DNA from: Ignavibacteria bacterium
GTDB taxonomy: Bacteria > Bacteroidota > Ignavibacteria > Tepidaquicellales > Tepidaquicellaceae
Direction of reading: 5' to 3'
Length of the DNA stretch: 64,000 nucleotides
Assembly (NCBI GenBank): GCA_016719565.1
Contig: JADJYU010000003.1
Span: 248,001-312,000, forward strand
Below the pieces are notes generated by a model. That model saw nothing but the letters and a program-made list of their open reading frames with translations, was not told the origin of the DNA and did not search any database. Of the stretch, positions 7,768-15,871 are shown in pieces (position 1 is the stretch's first letter; every line of letters begins with the position of its first letter). Both the position numbers and the translations under genes were made by a program.

Positions 7768-8291
7768 GTCCGAATCATCTATGTCATCATAATATTCAGA
7801 ATGAACCTGAAATAAATAATCATGAAAAAACCATCCTATACCGTCTGTGTCATCAACAACCTTTTCAGTTCTTTCAGCAAATTTTTCAAGCAGGTTTTCT
7901 TTTCGCATAAATTCCAGTGCAGCAGCATAAGTTTTTCCAGACTGGAATAAAAGTTCTGGTCAATGTCGCCAAATTCATTTGTATACCCCACACCTGTCTC
8001 GGCATAAAACAGCATTAGATCTGCTAGTAATTCTGCAGAGGGCTGAAACTTTCTAAAATCGCTGATCGCCTGTTTGCCGTCTTTTAACTTGCAATCGTCA
8101 CCCCGTTTCGGATAAAATGCTTCATATACTTTTATGCGGTATTTGTTGAATAACATCCTCTCATCCGGATTCACATAAAAGTCAAAATACTCTTTTACAG
8201 ATTTATTCTTTTTATACAAGTCTGCAATAAGTTCAATCAGATTTTCCTTGTCGAGTTTTTTTAATTCTTTTTTTAGGTTGTTTAGTGAAAT
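7750..8291 (-). pseudogene. DUF6155 family protein, start lost and frameshifted
   Basis: Three segments in two frames form one DUF6155-like protein: SLNNLKKELKKLDKENLIEL at the N-terminus, VKEYFDFYVNPDE through AISDFRKFQPSAELLADLML in the middle, and after a shift ALEFMRKENLLEKFAERTEK, VVDDTDGIGWFFHD and EYYDDIDDSDVESSR. The shift is at a T5 run, 7932-7936 (A5 on the coding strand); one extra A restores a 181-codon frame ending at 7750. The expected initiator is ATT at 8291 in place of ATG, with a stop two codons upstream. A TTG at 8219 would give only a truncated 127-aa product. Function of the family is unknown. Two independent lesions argue for real decay. Confidence 0.75.
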
Positions 8292-8460
8292 GGTTTGTTA
8301 GTTGATTTGATCAATTTAAATGGTAATAATATTTTCGGGGATTGAGTAAGAGGGCATTTAAAAACAACAATTGTCATCAAGCGATAAAGGATGCGTTATT
8401 AAACTTCGGAGCAAGATCGTGAGACATAACTCCTATAAATTCTTTTTGCAAAATGTGTTA

Positions 8461-9504
8461 TTATCTGTTCAGGTTTTTACTAATTAGATCTCCCCATACT
8501 TGAGATAGTTTAAAATAGCCATTCCAAGTATTGTTTTGGACGTCTGTTATTTTAGGCTTTTCAAATTCCATTTTCTCATTTAAAATAAATACTCTCAATC
8601 TCATTTTATCATTACCCATCCATTTTTTTACTTTGTCTTTAATAGTTTGGTCTTCTATAGCATCAATTGAATCATTGTCAACGATAAAACTACTTTCGAT
8701 TTTATATAATGCAATTGCACAACCTTTCCCTTTTAATTTTGTAAAATCAGTTATTCCATATTTTCTTATAAGTATATCCTTTACTTTAGATATAGGAATT
8801 CTTGGAAGAAGATAAATTGCATCTTTTAAACTTCTCTCTGCTGGGCAACAATAAATATTCAGTTCATCAACTAAAGAATAAGTGCTTCCAACTGGAGGGC
8901 AGAAAACTTCCTCCTCATAGGTCTTTATGAAATTTGAGTTCATGATTTCTTTTTTAAATGATGTTAAAAGTTGTTCGTCAAATTCAGATAATATATCAAT
9001 TATTTCTTGCCATTTCAGCGAAACTATTTTTGTCAGATACTCTAACTTGTATTGACTAAAGTATATTTTGTCTTTAGTAAGAGTGACACCAATTTTTTTT
9101 ATAATTCCTATGGTGTCCGAAAACGAATTAGTGTCGAAATACTTTAATAATTGTTGAGTAATTGTCACGCTACTTATTTTTTTTAAGTATAAATTTTTTG
9201 CCTCTAAAATAATAAGTGTATTCTTCGTTGAGTCTGTATAATAAAGTATAATTGATATATCTCGTCTATTATTGTCAAAACTTATATCGGGTTTTTGTTC
9301 TGCTGAAATAAATGTCCTGTTATAATTTAGATCTATTGTTGAGTCAATAATTGTCAATAGTTTTTTTAGCAGGTTGTTTGAATAATATAATAGAAAGGCT
9401 AGTGATTTTGTTAAATCTGGTTCTTTCCTCCCAATAATAGAAAAAATTGAATCTGATTGATTTGATGTCTTGTCTTTAGAATATATTTTAAAGATACTTT
9501 TCAT
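8461..9504 (-). CDS. PD-(D/E)XK nuclease-like protein of unknown family
   Basis: A 347-aa soluble protein. Residues 60-110 carry a plausible PD-(D/E)XK core: KPDISF (D73) on one strand and LIILEAKN (E101-x-K103) on the next, with an upstream acidic E28 in GRKEPDLTKSLAFLL that fits the first helix of such folds. The C-terminal half (SLVDELNIYCCPAERSL and following) is not recognised. If the core is real, it should be a metal-dependent DNase. It lies at the downstream end of a minus-strand block with a HEPN-like gene and a restriction-modification module, which supports a defence role by association. Strong AT bias and no close family name keep this tentative. Confidence 0.55.
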   Translation of the reverse strand: MKSIFKIYSKDKTSNQSDSIFSIIGRKEPDLTKSLAFLLYYSNNLLKKLLTIIDSTIDLNYNRTFISAEQKPDISFDNNRRDISIILYYTDSTKNTLIILEAKNLYLKKISSVTITQQLLKYFDTNSFSDTIGIIKKIGVTLTKDKIYFSQYKLEYLTKIVSLKWQEIIDILSEFDEQLLTSFKKEIMNSNFIKTYEEEVFCPPVGSTYSLVDELNIYCCPAERSLKDAIYLLPRIPISKVKDILIRKYGITDFTKLKGKGCAIALYKIESSFIVDNDSIDAIEDQTIKDKVKKWMGNDKMRLRVFILNEKMEFEKPKITDVQNNTWNGYFKLSQVWGDLISKNLNR

Positions 9505-9667
9505 TCGTGAGTCCGTTTTTAGTGTGCTTAACGTTTTGAGAGTTTAGGATAAATAGGCGTTTCAATATTATACTTCAATAAAACAACTGGGTTTGAATTA
9601 AGCATTTCACTTTCATAATATAAGAAAACTACCTTTTTTCAAATCTATTTTTAGTTCAGTTTTATAG

Positions 9668-10660
9668 TTAATCTGAAGGTTTGTTATTAAGGTCAATTCT
9701 TCCTAACTTTTCAAATACAGTTGCATTAAATTTATCATATGTTTCTTGAATTTTTTCCTTCGTTAACATTTCTTTTGTTATTGTCATACCTAAACCTAAT
9801 TCAATTTGTTTACTTTCTAAATCATATACTACTTGCCTAATTTTATTTCTGATTATGGAATACTTGTAAGCAATTTCTAAAATATCTCTTGTAGTAATTT
9901 CACTTATAATATAACGATGGACAACTTTGTTTCTCTCATCGTAAACAAGATAGAGTTCTTCTAATAATGCTTTGTCAATTATTCCTTTTGTTTCTGATAG
10001 TTTGTAAATCTCTTTTTCAGAAATTCTCTTGTCCTTCTCACCTTGGTAAATCAAAGCAACATTCATATCAAGACTTTTATTTAGAATTTGGTCAAACAGA
10101 ATATTAGATACCCTAAGCATACCATCAATTTGATTAGCAAGTAAACAAACACACTCTATAAAGCATCCATTTTTTTCAGCATTGATAAACATTTCTTCTG
10201 ATGCTCCTATTCCGTCCAAAAAATTCGTAAACTTATACCATGCAATTCTTAGAACTCGTTCTTCCGGTTTGATTATATTTAAAGAGTTCATTATTTCTAA
10301 TATAGTTTCTCTTTCAAAAATATATTTTTCGTGATATTTACATTCTAATGGATAGGTGTGAGAAGCCAAAAATATTGTTCTGTCCTTTTCTAAATACCAA
10401 ACTGTAGTATTAAATTCGTGTCCATTTTCAAGTAATAATTCAAAAACATATGTTTTACCTAAATCATGCTTTATAAAATTAGGATTGATTTTAATCTTAT
10501 TAAAACTCTTTTTTGCTGCTTCGCTCAAAACACTGATTTGAAAAGAACTGATTCCTTTATTAAAAGTAAATTGATGTATATAACCTTTGGATAAATTATA
10601 AGTCCAATCTATTGGAAATTTTAGTTCAAAAAGTCCATCAGACGGTAAAAAAATTTTCAT
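9668..10660 (-). CDS. HEPN-like domain protein with beta-rich N-terminus
   Basis: A 330-aa protein. The first ~135 residues are beta-rich (LPSDGLFELKFPIDWTYNL, TVWYLEKDRTIFLASHTYP) and unrecognised. Residues ~150-300 are helical and include YDERNKVVHRYII, an R-x4-H motif (R243, H248) preceded by a polar ERN, the active-site signature of HEPN RNases. HEPN proteins commonly act as toxins or effectors in defence systems. The gene is on the same strand as, and 114 bp downstream of, the MjaI-type endonuclease. A non-catalytic or sensor HEPN is possible. No membrane segment is seen. Confidence 0.55.
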   Translation of the reverse strand: MKIFLPSDGLFELKFPIDWTYNLSKGYIHQFTFNKGISSFQISVLSEAAKKSFNKIKINPNFIKHDLGKTYVFELLLENGHEFNTTVWYLEKDRTIFLASHTYPLECKYHEKYIFERETILEIMNSLNIIKPEERVLRIAWYKFTNFLDGIGASEEMFINAEKNGCFIECVCLLANQIDGMLRVSNILFDQILNKSLDMNVALIYQGEKDKRISEKEIYKLSETKGIIDKALLEELYLVYDERNKVVHRYIISEITTRDILEIAYKYSIIRNKIRQVVYDLESKQIELGLGMTITKEMLTKEKIQETYDKFNATVFEKLGRIDLNNKPSD

Positions 10661-10774
10661 TTAATATGATACTTTATGATTTCAATACAGTTTAATTTTG
10701 GTAAGTCAGTTGAAGTTAGCACTAAAAACAATGAACTGCTGATTGCGTTTTGGATATAGCTGAAGCATTTCAAA

Positions 10775-11506
10775 TTAGGACAGCCGCGTAATTTCAGCAC
10801 CAATCTGTTCGATAACTTCCACATTTTTTATTTTGTCATCAATGCTGAAAACTACAAATACTTGTCCTCCAAACTTTTTACTGAAATTGAAAAAACTTGC
10901 TTTCATTCTCTCTGTCGCTGAGTAGTTACCAAAATTTGCTTTTGCCGTTACAGGTTTAATTTGAATACCGAATGCTTTGTCTCCTACCCAACCGAGATAA
11001 TCAATGTCACCTGCATGGTCAAGTTCAGGCTCGCTCTCTACAAATCTTACATTAGGAAATTCCTTAGCAAGATTGTTTTCAATCACAGATTTTTCACGAA
11101 TGAAACCGTCATAAGTTCTGTTTATAGTGAGATTAATAATATAATCAACACAATCTTGTAAAGTGAGTTGATTAAACGCGTCTGTCCATTCAGGAATTAC
11201 AATCTCTTTGATTTTTACATAAAGCCGTTCACCAAGTTCTTCTAAACTTTCATTGGTGATTTTGGTTGGAGTTTTCCCGTCAGTAGTTGCGTTTTCAAAA
11301 TACCATTTCTCCCATTGCTCAATGGTTTTTGGTTGGCATTCACGTATGAGAGCCATTACTGAACCAACTTTGTTTGGACGTGATAACTGATATGTTTGAG
11401 TTGCAAAATTGAGGACTTTCTCTTTTTTTCCGAATTCTTTTGAAAGGCGATTAATAATAATTTTTTTAGGCATTGTTACATTTTGAAAAGTTTGTTCAAA
11501 ACACAA
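10775..11506 (-). CDS. MjaI-family type II restriction endonuclease
   Basis: A 243-aa protein matching the MjaI-type endonuclease pattern. A catalytic PD-(D/E)XK-like core is visible in DHAGDIDYLGWVGDK (D167, D169) followed by FGIQIKPV (Q182-x-K184). The N-terminal region has PNKVGSVMALIRECQPKTIE and the WEKWYFENATTDGKTPTKIT stretch typical of this family. Family members cut CTAG, so the same target is inferred here but cannot be read from the sequence. The second methionine (MPKKIIINRL, codon at 11473) may be the true start. It is the last gene of a module headed by an N4-cytosine methyltransferase, its expected protective partner. Confidence 0.75.
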   Translation of the reverse strand: MCFEQTFQNVTMPKKIIINRLSKEFGKKEKVLNFATQTYQLSRPNKVGSVMALIRECQPKTIEQWEKWYFENATTDGKTPTKITNESLEELGERLYVKIKEIVIPEWTDAFNQLTLQDCVDYIINLTINRTYDGFIREKSVIENNLAKEFPNVRFVESEPELDHAGDIDYLGWVGDKAFGIQIKPVTAKANFGNYSATERMKASFFNFSKKFGGQVFVVFSIDDKIKNVEVIEQIGAEITRLS

Positions 11507-11546
11507 TTGCTATTTGTTACACTACTCGTTCAAGGGGAATAAAATA

Positions 11547-12197
11547 TTATGCAACTTTTTTAAAAGATGATGAGTAGGCAGAATTTTCAATTGAAACTTT
11601 AAAACTTTTCATCAAACTAATCGTGAGTTCAAAAATTTCTTTGAAATCAATTTCATCAATCATCAAAAATTTACCATGAGCAATTTTGTTCCTATTATCA
11701 ACTAGTCGTCGATTGATAAATTGACGCTTTGTTTCATATTGAAGTATATCTATTCCAATTAATGTGCAATACTCTTCAAAAATCTCAAACGTTAAGTTGC
11801 TTGTTCTAAGAGGAATTTCATCTGGAAACTTTCCTCTTTTTTCAAACTCCCGAAATAATATTGAAATTGCTTTTGATTGTGTTACAACCTTGCGGGAATC
11901 AATTAACTCGTTCAATTCCTTTCGCATTGAAATCGCTACAAAACATTCGCTCAATTCACTTAGCTTAAATCCTTTTGTTGTAACATAATTATAATAGTTG
12001 TAAGAACACTCTTTTACGAATCCTTCCCAATGGGCATACAATATTGTAATGCCTGCACGTATCAAACAGGATTTTGTTAATTTGTCGTTTGTTTTCTCAA
12101 GAGTTGATTTAAAACCATTAAGTTCCTTCAATCTCCAAATCCAATCTTCACTTATGTTTTCCATTAAAAAATCAATTGTTTTATTTTGCTTGCTCAT
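11547..12197 (-). CDS. MAE_28990/MAE_18760-like HEPN protein
   Basis: A 216-aa all-helical protein. AGITILYAHWEGFVKECSYN (residues 48-67) is the characteristic N-terminal helix of this HEPN family. RRLVDNRNKIAHGKFL contains the catalytic R-x4-H (R169, H174). HEPN proteins of this type are predicted RNases found beside DUF262 genes and restriction-modification genes. The start overlaps the end of the DUF262 gene by 4 bp, showing translational coupling. It probably serves as an effector or accessory subunit of the DUF262 protein; that is inference from gene pairing. It precedes the MjaI-like endonuclease by 40 bp. Confidence 0.8.
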   Translation of the reverse strand: MSKQNKTIDFLMENISEDWIWRLKELNGFKSTLEKTNDKLTKSCLIRAGITILYAHWEGFVKECSYNYYNYVTTKGFKLSELSECFVAISMRKELNELIDSRKVVTQSKAISILFREFEKRGKFPDEIPLRTSNLTFEIFEEYCTLIGIDILQYETKRQFINRRLVDNRNKIAHGKFLMIDEIDFKEIFELTISLMKSFKVSIENSAYSSSFKKVA

Positions 12198-13273
12198 TTT
12201 TTGAAATATGTTTTACCAAATGCTACAACATTAGGAATACGAATAGTTGAGTTAGTACCTGTGCCTTTATATTTTGTAAAATCTTCTTGTTCTTCTAAAG
12301 TTTTAACTTTTGCTTTTAAGAATTCAATGTCCTTTTCGTTGTTGATATTAAATGAATTTATATTCTCATATACACCAATAGCTATAGCTTCAAAATATGA
12401 CTCTAAAAACTGACCTTTAAATTTTCTTTTGAAAATATCTTCACCTGCCACTTTAAAAAGAATTTCAAAAGTTTCATTTATTTTTTTCTTTTCATCGGTC
12501 AGATTTAGTTTTGATTTTTCCAGAATATCTACTAAAGAATCATCAATATATTCATCAACTTTTTTCTGTGTAAATGTATATCTTGGAAAAATTAGTAACC
12601 TTAAAAGGAGTTCCATGTGGTACTTTTCAAGTATTAATTTTTCAGAAAGGTTTATGCAATTCAAAAATGTCGTTTCGTTAGAAGTTTCCTTTAACCAATC
12701 ATGGAATGGTTTATCGAGCATCAGCAACCAACAATTTCTAAGTTCTTGGTCTGCCAGCAAAGTCCCTCCCCCATTTAATCTTTGGAACACTTCAAATTTT
12801 GCATTTTTGTCGGAAGAACTTTTTATTATTATCATATCAAGTTTTGCTCTTCTGAAATTTATTTGTAATGGCTCTTTTGGTAATTCCTCCCAAGTCATAT
12901 TTTCTAAACTTGGTAAATGCTTTGTCTTTTCAAGCTTTGATGGTGGAAGCTTTATTGTGGAATCTGAATCATCTCTTAATTCACCCATAAAAGATAGAAT
13001 TGAAGAAATACGTTGAACTCCATCTACAACCTCCCATTTCCCATTTTCATTTTGAAAAACAAAAATTGAAGGAATAGGAATATCAAGCAAGATTGATTCA
13101 ATTAATCTTGATTGCTGTCTGACACTCCATTGAAATGCTCTTTGAAAATCAGGATTAATGATTAACTCATTTTCTTTATACATTGTCACAACTTCACCAA
13201 TTGACATTGCATAACCATCGGTGTAGAATGCTTTTTTGCCTTTTTCTACTTCAAGAATAATAGGGAGCATCAT
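12194..13273 (-). CDS. DUF262 domain protein (GmrSD N-terminal / ParB-like)
   Basis: A 359-aa protein with DUF262 in the first ~110 residues: LIINPDFQRAFQWSVRQQSR (Q44-R45), LIESILLDIPIPSIFVFQ and WEVVDGVQRISSILSF (DGxQR at 84-88), the ParB/Srx-fold nucleotide-binding signature. The rest is helical. There is no C-terminal DUF1524/HNH nuclease domain, unlike full GmrSD enzymes, so nuclease action is expected to come from a partner. Its start overlaps the methyltransferase end by 23 bp and its end overlaps the HEPN gene by 4 bp. DUF262 proteins use nucleotide hydrolysis and serve in anti-phage systems. Confidence 0.88.
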   Translation of the reverse strand: MMLPIILEVEKGKKAFYTDGYAMSIGEVVTMYKENELIINPDFQRAFQWSVRQQSRLIESILLDIPIPSIFVFQNENGKWEVVDGVQRISSILSFMGELRDDSDSTIKLPPSKLEKTKHLPSLENMTWEELPKEPLQINFRRAKLDMIIIKSSSDKNAKFEVFQRLNGGGTLLADQELRNCWLLMLDKPFHDWLKETSNETTFLNCINLSEKLILEKYHMELLLRLLIFPRYTFTQKKVDEYIDDSLVDILEKSKLNLTDEKKKINETFEILFKVAGEDIFKRKFKGQFLESYFEAIAIGVYENINSFNINNEKDIEFLKAKVKTLEEQEDFTKYKGTGTNSTIRIPNVVAFGKTYFKK

Positions 13274-14552
13274 GTAATAATTTTAAAAATTTGTCTTTAT
13301 ATTTGAAATTAAATTCACTATCCACTTGCACCAAACCATTTTTTATTAAGTGAGCATTAATGAATGTTTTGTTTTCAAGATAGAGATAGCACAGCAAATT
13401 ATCATCATCGTCATGTTTTAGTGTATCGTATTTGAGAAAAACTCTTTTCCCCTTTGTTTTTTCTATTAGAAATTGTGTTGCTTGTCCGTTAACTACCGGA
13501 TCCTCCTTAATGCCGATAAGTTTAATAATTAAGTCGTTGCTCAATCGAATTAACTCAGGACTAATCACTTCTTTAACAGTAAAAAGTTCTTCCCTTTGTG
13601 TTGAACTGTCTTTGTCAATCTTGCTGCCAAACTGTAATTTTTTTACATCAATTTTTTTGTCAAGAGTATGGGGGTCTTTAAAGATGTATGAAAAGTTTTT
13701 GATTTCCTTTTCAAAGTCCATGGTTAATGGATGTTGTGTTACGAACTCATAAGTAGTTCCGTTCAAATCATTTTGGTGAACATCCAATCTTTCTTTAATT
13801 ATTGGAATAAACTCATGATTGATTTCAAAACCAACTGAATTTCTGTAAGATTTTTTTGATGCAATTGAAGTAGTTCCGCTTCCTGCGAAAGGATCAAGAA
13901 CGGTTTCGCCGACAAATGAAAACATTTTAATCAATCGTCTTGGTAGTTCTTCCGGAAACATAGCAATGTGCCCGTTTTGTCTCACCCCTGGAAAATTCCA
14001 ATGACCTGCAAAAAATGTATTCCATTCATCAGCAGTCATTTTGGAAAGTTCTTTTTGTTCTTTGGATGGCTTTGGACTTTCTCCTAATTTTTTGAAAACA
14101 AGAATGAACTCGTAATCTAATTTCAATATTCCATTTCTTGGGTAAGGGTATGAACCCATTTGAACTCCACCACCTGTCGTGTTTGAAGTAGTTACTTTTT
14201 GCCAAATGATCGCTCCCATGTAGTCAAAACCAATGTTCTCACAAAATTTAATAATTTCTTCACGAATTGGTATGACTTTATAACGTCCATAATAAACAGC
14301 TCTTGCAAACTGGTCACCAATATTTACACACAACTTGCAGCCGTTGTGAAGAGTCCGGTAGCACTCTTTCCAAACCAAATTCAGATTGTTTATATAGTTT
14401 TCATAGCTATCGTTGAAACCGATTTGATTGTCTGAACCATAGTCCTTAAGTTGCCAATATGGAGGAGAAGTAATAGTTAAATGCACAGAATTGTCAGGCA
14501 GTTCGTTCATTTGACGGCTGTCTCCGTTTATTATTTTATGATGAGTTTTCAT
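13251..14552 (-). CDS. DNA (cytosine-N4) methyltransferase with C-terminal SNase-like domain
   Basis: A 433-aa protein. Residues ~5-255 are a beta-class amino-methyltransferase: catalytic motif TSPPY at 28-32 comes before the SAM-binding LDPFAGSGTTS (219-229). SPPY favours N4-cytosine. Residues ~335-425 read as a staphylococcal-nuclease-like (OB-fold) domain: IIKLIGIKEDPVVNGQATQF, GKRVFLKYD, LLCYLYLENKTFINAHLIKN. The catalytic arginines of true SNase are not kept: Lys in KLIGI and Asn in DDNLL stand at their usual places, so it is probably a binding module. The gene heads the DUF262-HEPN-MjaI module and should protect the host at the endonuclease's site, presumably CTAG. Confidence 0.85.
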   Translation of the reverse strand: MKTHHKIINGDSRQMNELPDNSVHLTITSPPYWQLKDYGSDNQIGFNDSYENYINNLNLVWKECYRTLHNGCKLCVNIGDQFARAVYYGRYKVIPIREEIIKFCENIGFDYMGAIIWQKVTTSNTTGGGVQMGSYPYPRNGILKLDYEFILVFKKLGESPKPSKEQKELSKMTADEWNTFFAGHWNFPGVRQNGHIAMFPEELPRRLIKMFSFVGETVLDPFAGSGTTSIASKKSYRNSVGFEINHEFIPIIKERLDVHQNDLNGTTYEFVTQHPLTMDFEKEIKNFSYIFKDPHTLDKKIDVKKLQFGSKIDKDSSTQREELFTVKEVISPELIRLSNDLIIKLIGIKEDPVVNGQATQFLIEKTKGKRVFLKYDTLKHDDDDNLLCYLYLENKTFINAHLIKNGLVQVDSEFNFKYKDKFLKLLHDAPYYS

Positions 14553-15000
14553 TTCGTATTATATTAAATTTTTATATCGGTTAAATATATTCAAAATGTC
14601 TGGTTAATTATTTAAAAGTCAAATGACACTCGATAGTTGTAAGTTAGCTTTACTATTGCCACTAACAATTAAATATAAGCATTAAAAATTTAATTTTTCG
14701 TATCAAACTTAATCGCTTAACACATATTCCCATTGTATTAAATTTAAATTACAGATTTAATTACACCTCCCAAAAATCTCCGCCACCCGACTCATGTTTC
14801 AGTATAAAAAATCCAAAACGTGTCATCATCTATTCCCACAAATTTACATTAATCTTTCCCGCGATGAGTAAAGTCTTGCTTTCATATATTTCCGTCCTGT
14901 CAAATAAATTGTAAAATAATTTATTGTATCAGTAATTTCAATTAAAATTTGAAATGCCACGGAAATTTCTTAATTGCACGAGGATAATATTAAAAATAAA
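14553..15000. other. intergenic region upstream of the defence module
   Basis: No gene is seen. The DNA is very AT-rich and probably holds the promoter of the methyltransferase-led operon, but no convincing -7/-33 pair stands out. No operator-like dyad typical of a C-protein box was found. Confidence 0.5.
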
Positions 15001-15032
15001 AATCCCCGCAAAGACTTTTCTCTGCGGGGATT
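15001..15032 (-). terminator. rho-independent terminator (minus strand)
   Basis: AATCCCCGCA and TGCGGGGATT form a perfect 10-bp GC-rich stem around AAGACTTTTCTC. On the minus strand the stem is followed by TTTTATTTTTAA. It would stop transcription arriving from the CoA-activase remnant at 15371-15520. Confidence 0.8.
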
Positions 15033-15370
15033 AAAATTCTAAATAGTTAATTTTGTAACTTAGTTTATGAACAGCATTTACTTCCGGAATGTAATCATTA
15101 CAGAAGTATTTATAGATATTTACCGTTGTAATTGTGATTCCGGGAGGTTGATTTTGAAATGTAAGTGGTATTCGCTGAATCCCCGCGTTAGAAGCAGAAT
15201 CCATGTTGCATTAAGAATAATGAGGGAGATTCAGCGATGATGAGAATTATGATCTCTGCGAGAATCTTACGCCGTCGGCTGAAAGTGCAGAGAACAGAAA
15301 AAGAACAAAGTTCATGAAAACAAGCTCAACTTAACTTAAGTTAAAATTGGTCCTGAAAAAGGGGTGCAGC
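15033..15370. other. gene-poor region with an inverted repeat
   Basis: No convincing gene is seen. TCGCTGAATC (15172-15181) and GATTCAGCGA (15228-15237) form a 10-bp inverted repeat with a 46-base loop. On the minus strand a stop-free run of about 45 codons precedes the terminator at 15001-15032, but it has no recognisable similarity. Confidence 0.5.
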
Positions 15371-15520
15371 TCAAAGCTTCAGCGACTTCTCAGGCTGCTT
15401 GGTGTCATGACGCTGATAATCCGACCAAATGATCTCCTCTTTGTCAATGTCTATGACCACTGCTTTTAAAGTTGTCGAGCCGACATCAAAGCCGATGTAA
15501 AGATTTCTTTTTTGGGACAT
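15371..15520 (-). pseudogene. N-terminal fragment of an acyl-CoA dehydratase activase / BadF-BcrAD ATPase
   Basis: An ATG at 15520 opens a 49-residue frame: MSQKRNLYIGFDVGSTTLKA, then VVIDIDKEEIIWSDYQRHDT and KQPEKSLKL before TGA. DVGSTT-KAV is the phosphate-1 motif of the ASKHA ATPase fold, and EEI-WSDYQRH-T-QPE is the distinctive opening of BadF/BcrA/BcrD/HgdC-type CoA activases. Those proteins run to several hundred residues or more, so nearly all of the gene is missing. This is a relic, possibly left by the rearrangement that brought in the IS110 element immediately upstream. No other part is visible in the window. Confidence 0.75.
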
Positions 15521-15596
15521 AATGTTTGTTATGATTTAATATTTTTGATTTTTGATAATAGATTTTTTTTTACCACAAAGTTATTCCGTTAAAAGT

Positions 15597-15770
15597 CAAC
15601 GAAGAAGATTTGACAGATGTTATGTCAAATCTTCCGTTGAGTTAGCATGAAAAAAGTTCTTTGACATATAATTTCAGATTTTGTAAATTTATTTACAAAG
15701 ATGTAATCTGAAAAGAGTCTGAACTTGAGCCCGTATTAGATGAAATTTCATCTTGGGATGAGTTCTGCTC
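15597..15770. other. structured noncoding region flanking the IS110 transposase 3' end
   Basis: Three strong dyads lie in a row. GAAGATTTGACA (15604-15615) pairs with TGTCAAATCTTC (15623-15634), extended outward by CAACG/CGTTG. TTTCAGATT (15672-15680) pairs with AATCTGAAA (15705-15713), with TTGTAAA/TTTACAA nested inside. AGATGAAATTTCATCT (15738-15753) is a perfect palindrome inside a weaker GAACT/AGTTC pair. This may be element end structure, a guide RNA, or a stacked terminator. No ORF of interest is present. Confidence 0.45.
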
Positions 15771-15871
15771 TTTTTTTTTTTACTTTGTCTTCTGAAATTG
15801 GAGCATTTTTATTAAACTTAAGATATCTTCTTTCTTTGTTTTGCTTACCGTTTGGTTTTGCATTCACAATC

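Noticed and set aside
12194..13273. Full GmrSD type IV restriction enzyme
   Set aside because: Only the DUF262 half is present; no DUF1524/HNH domain in this or the next gene.
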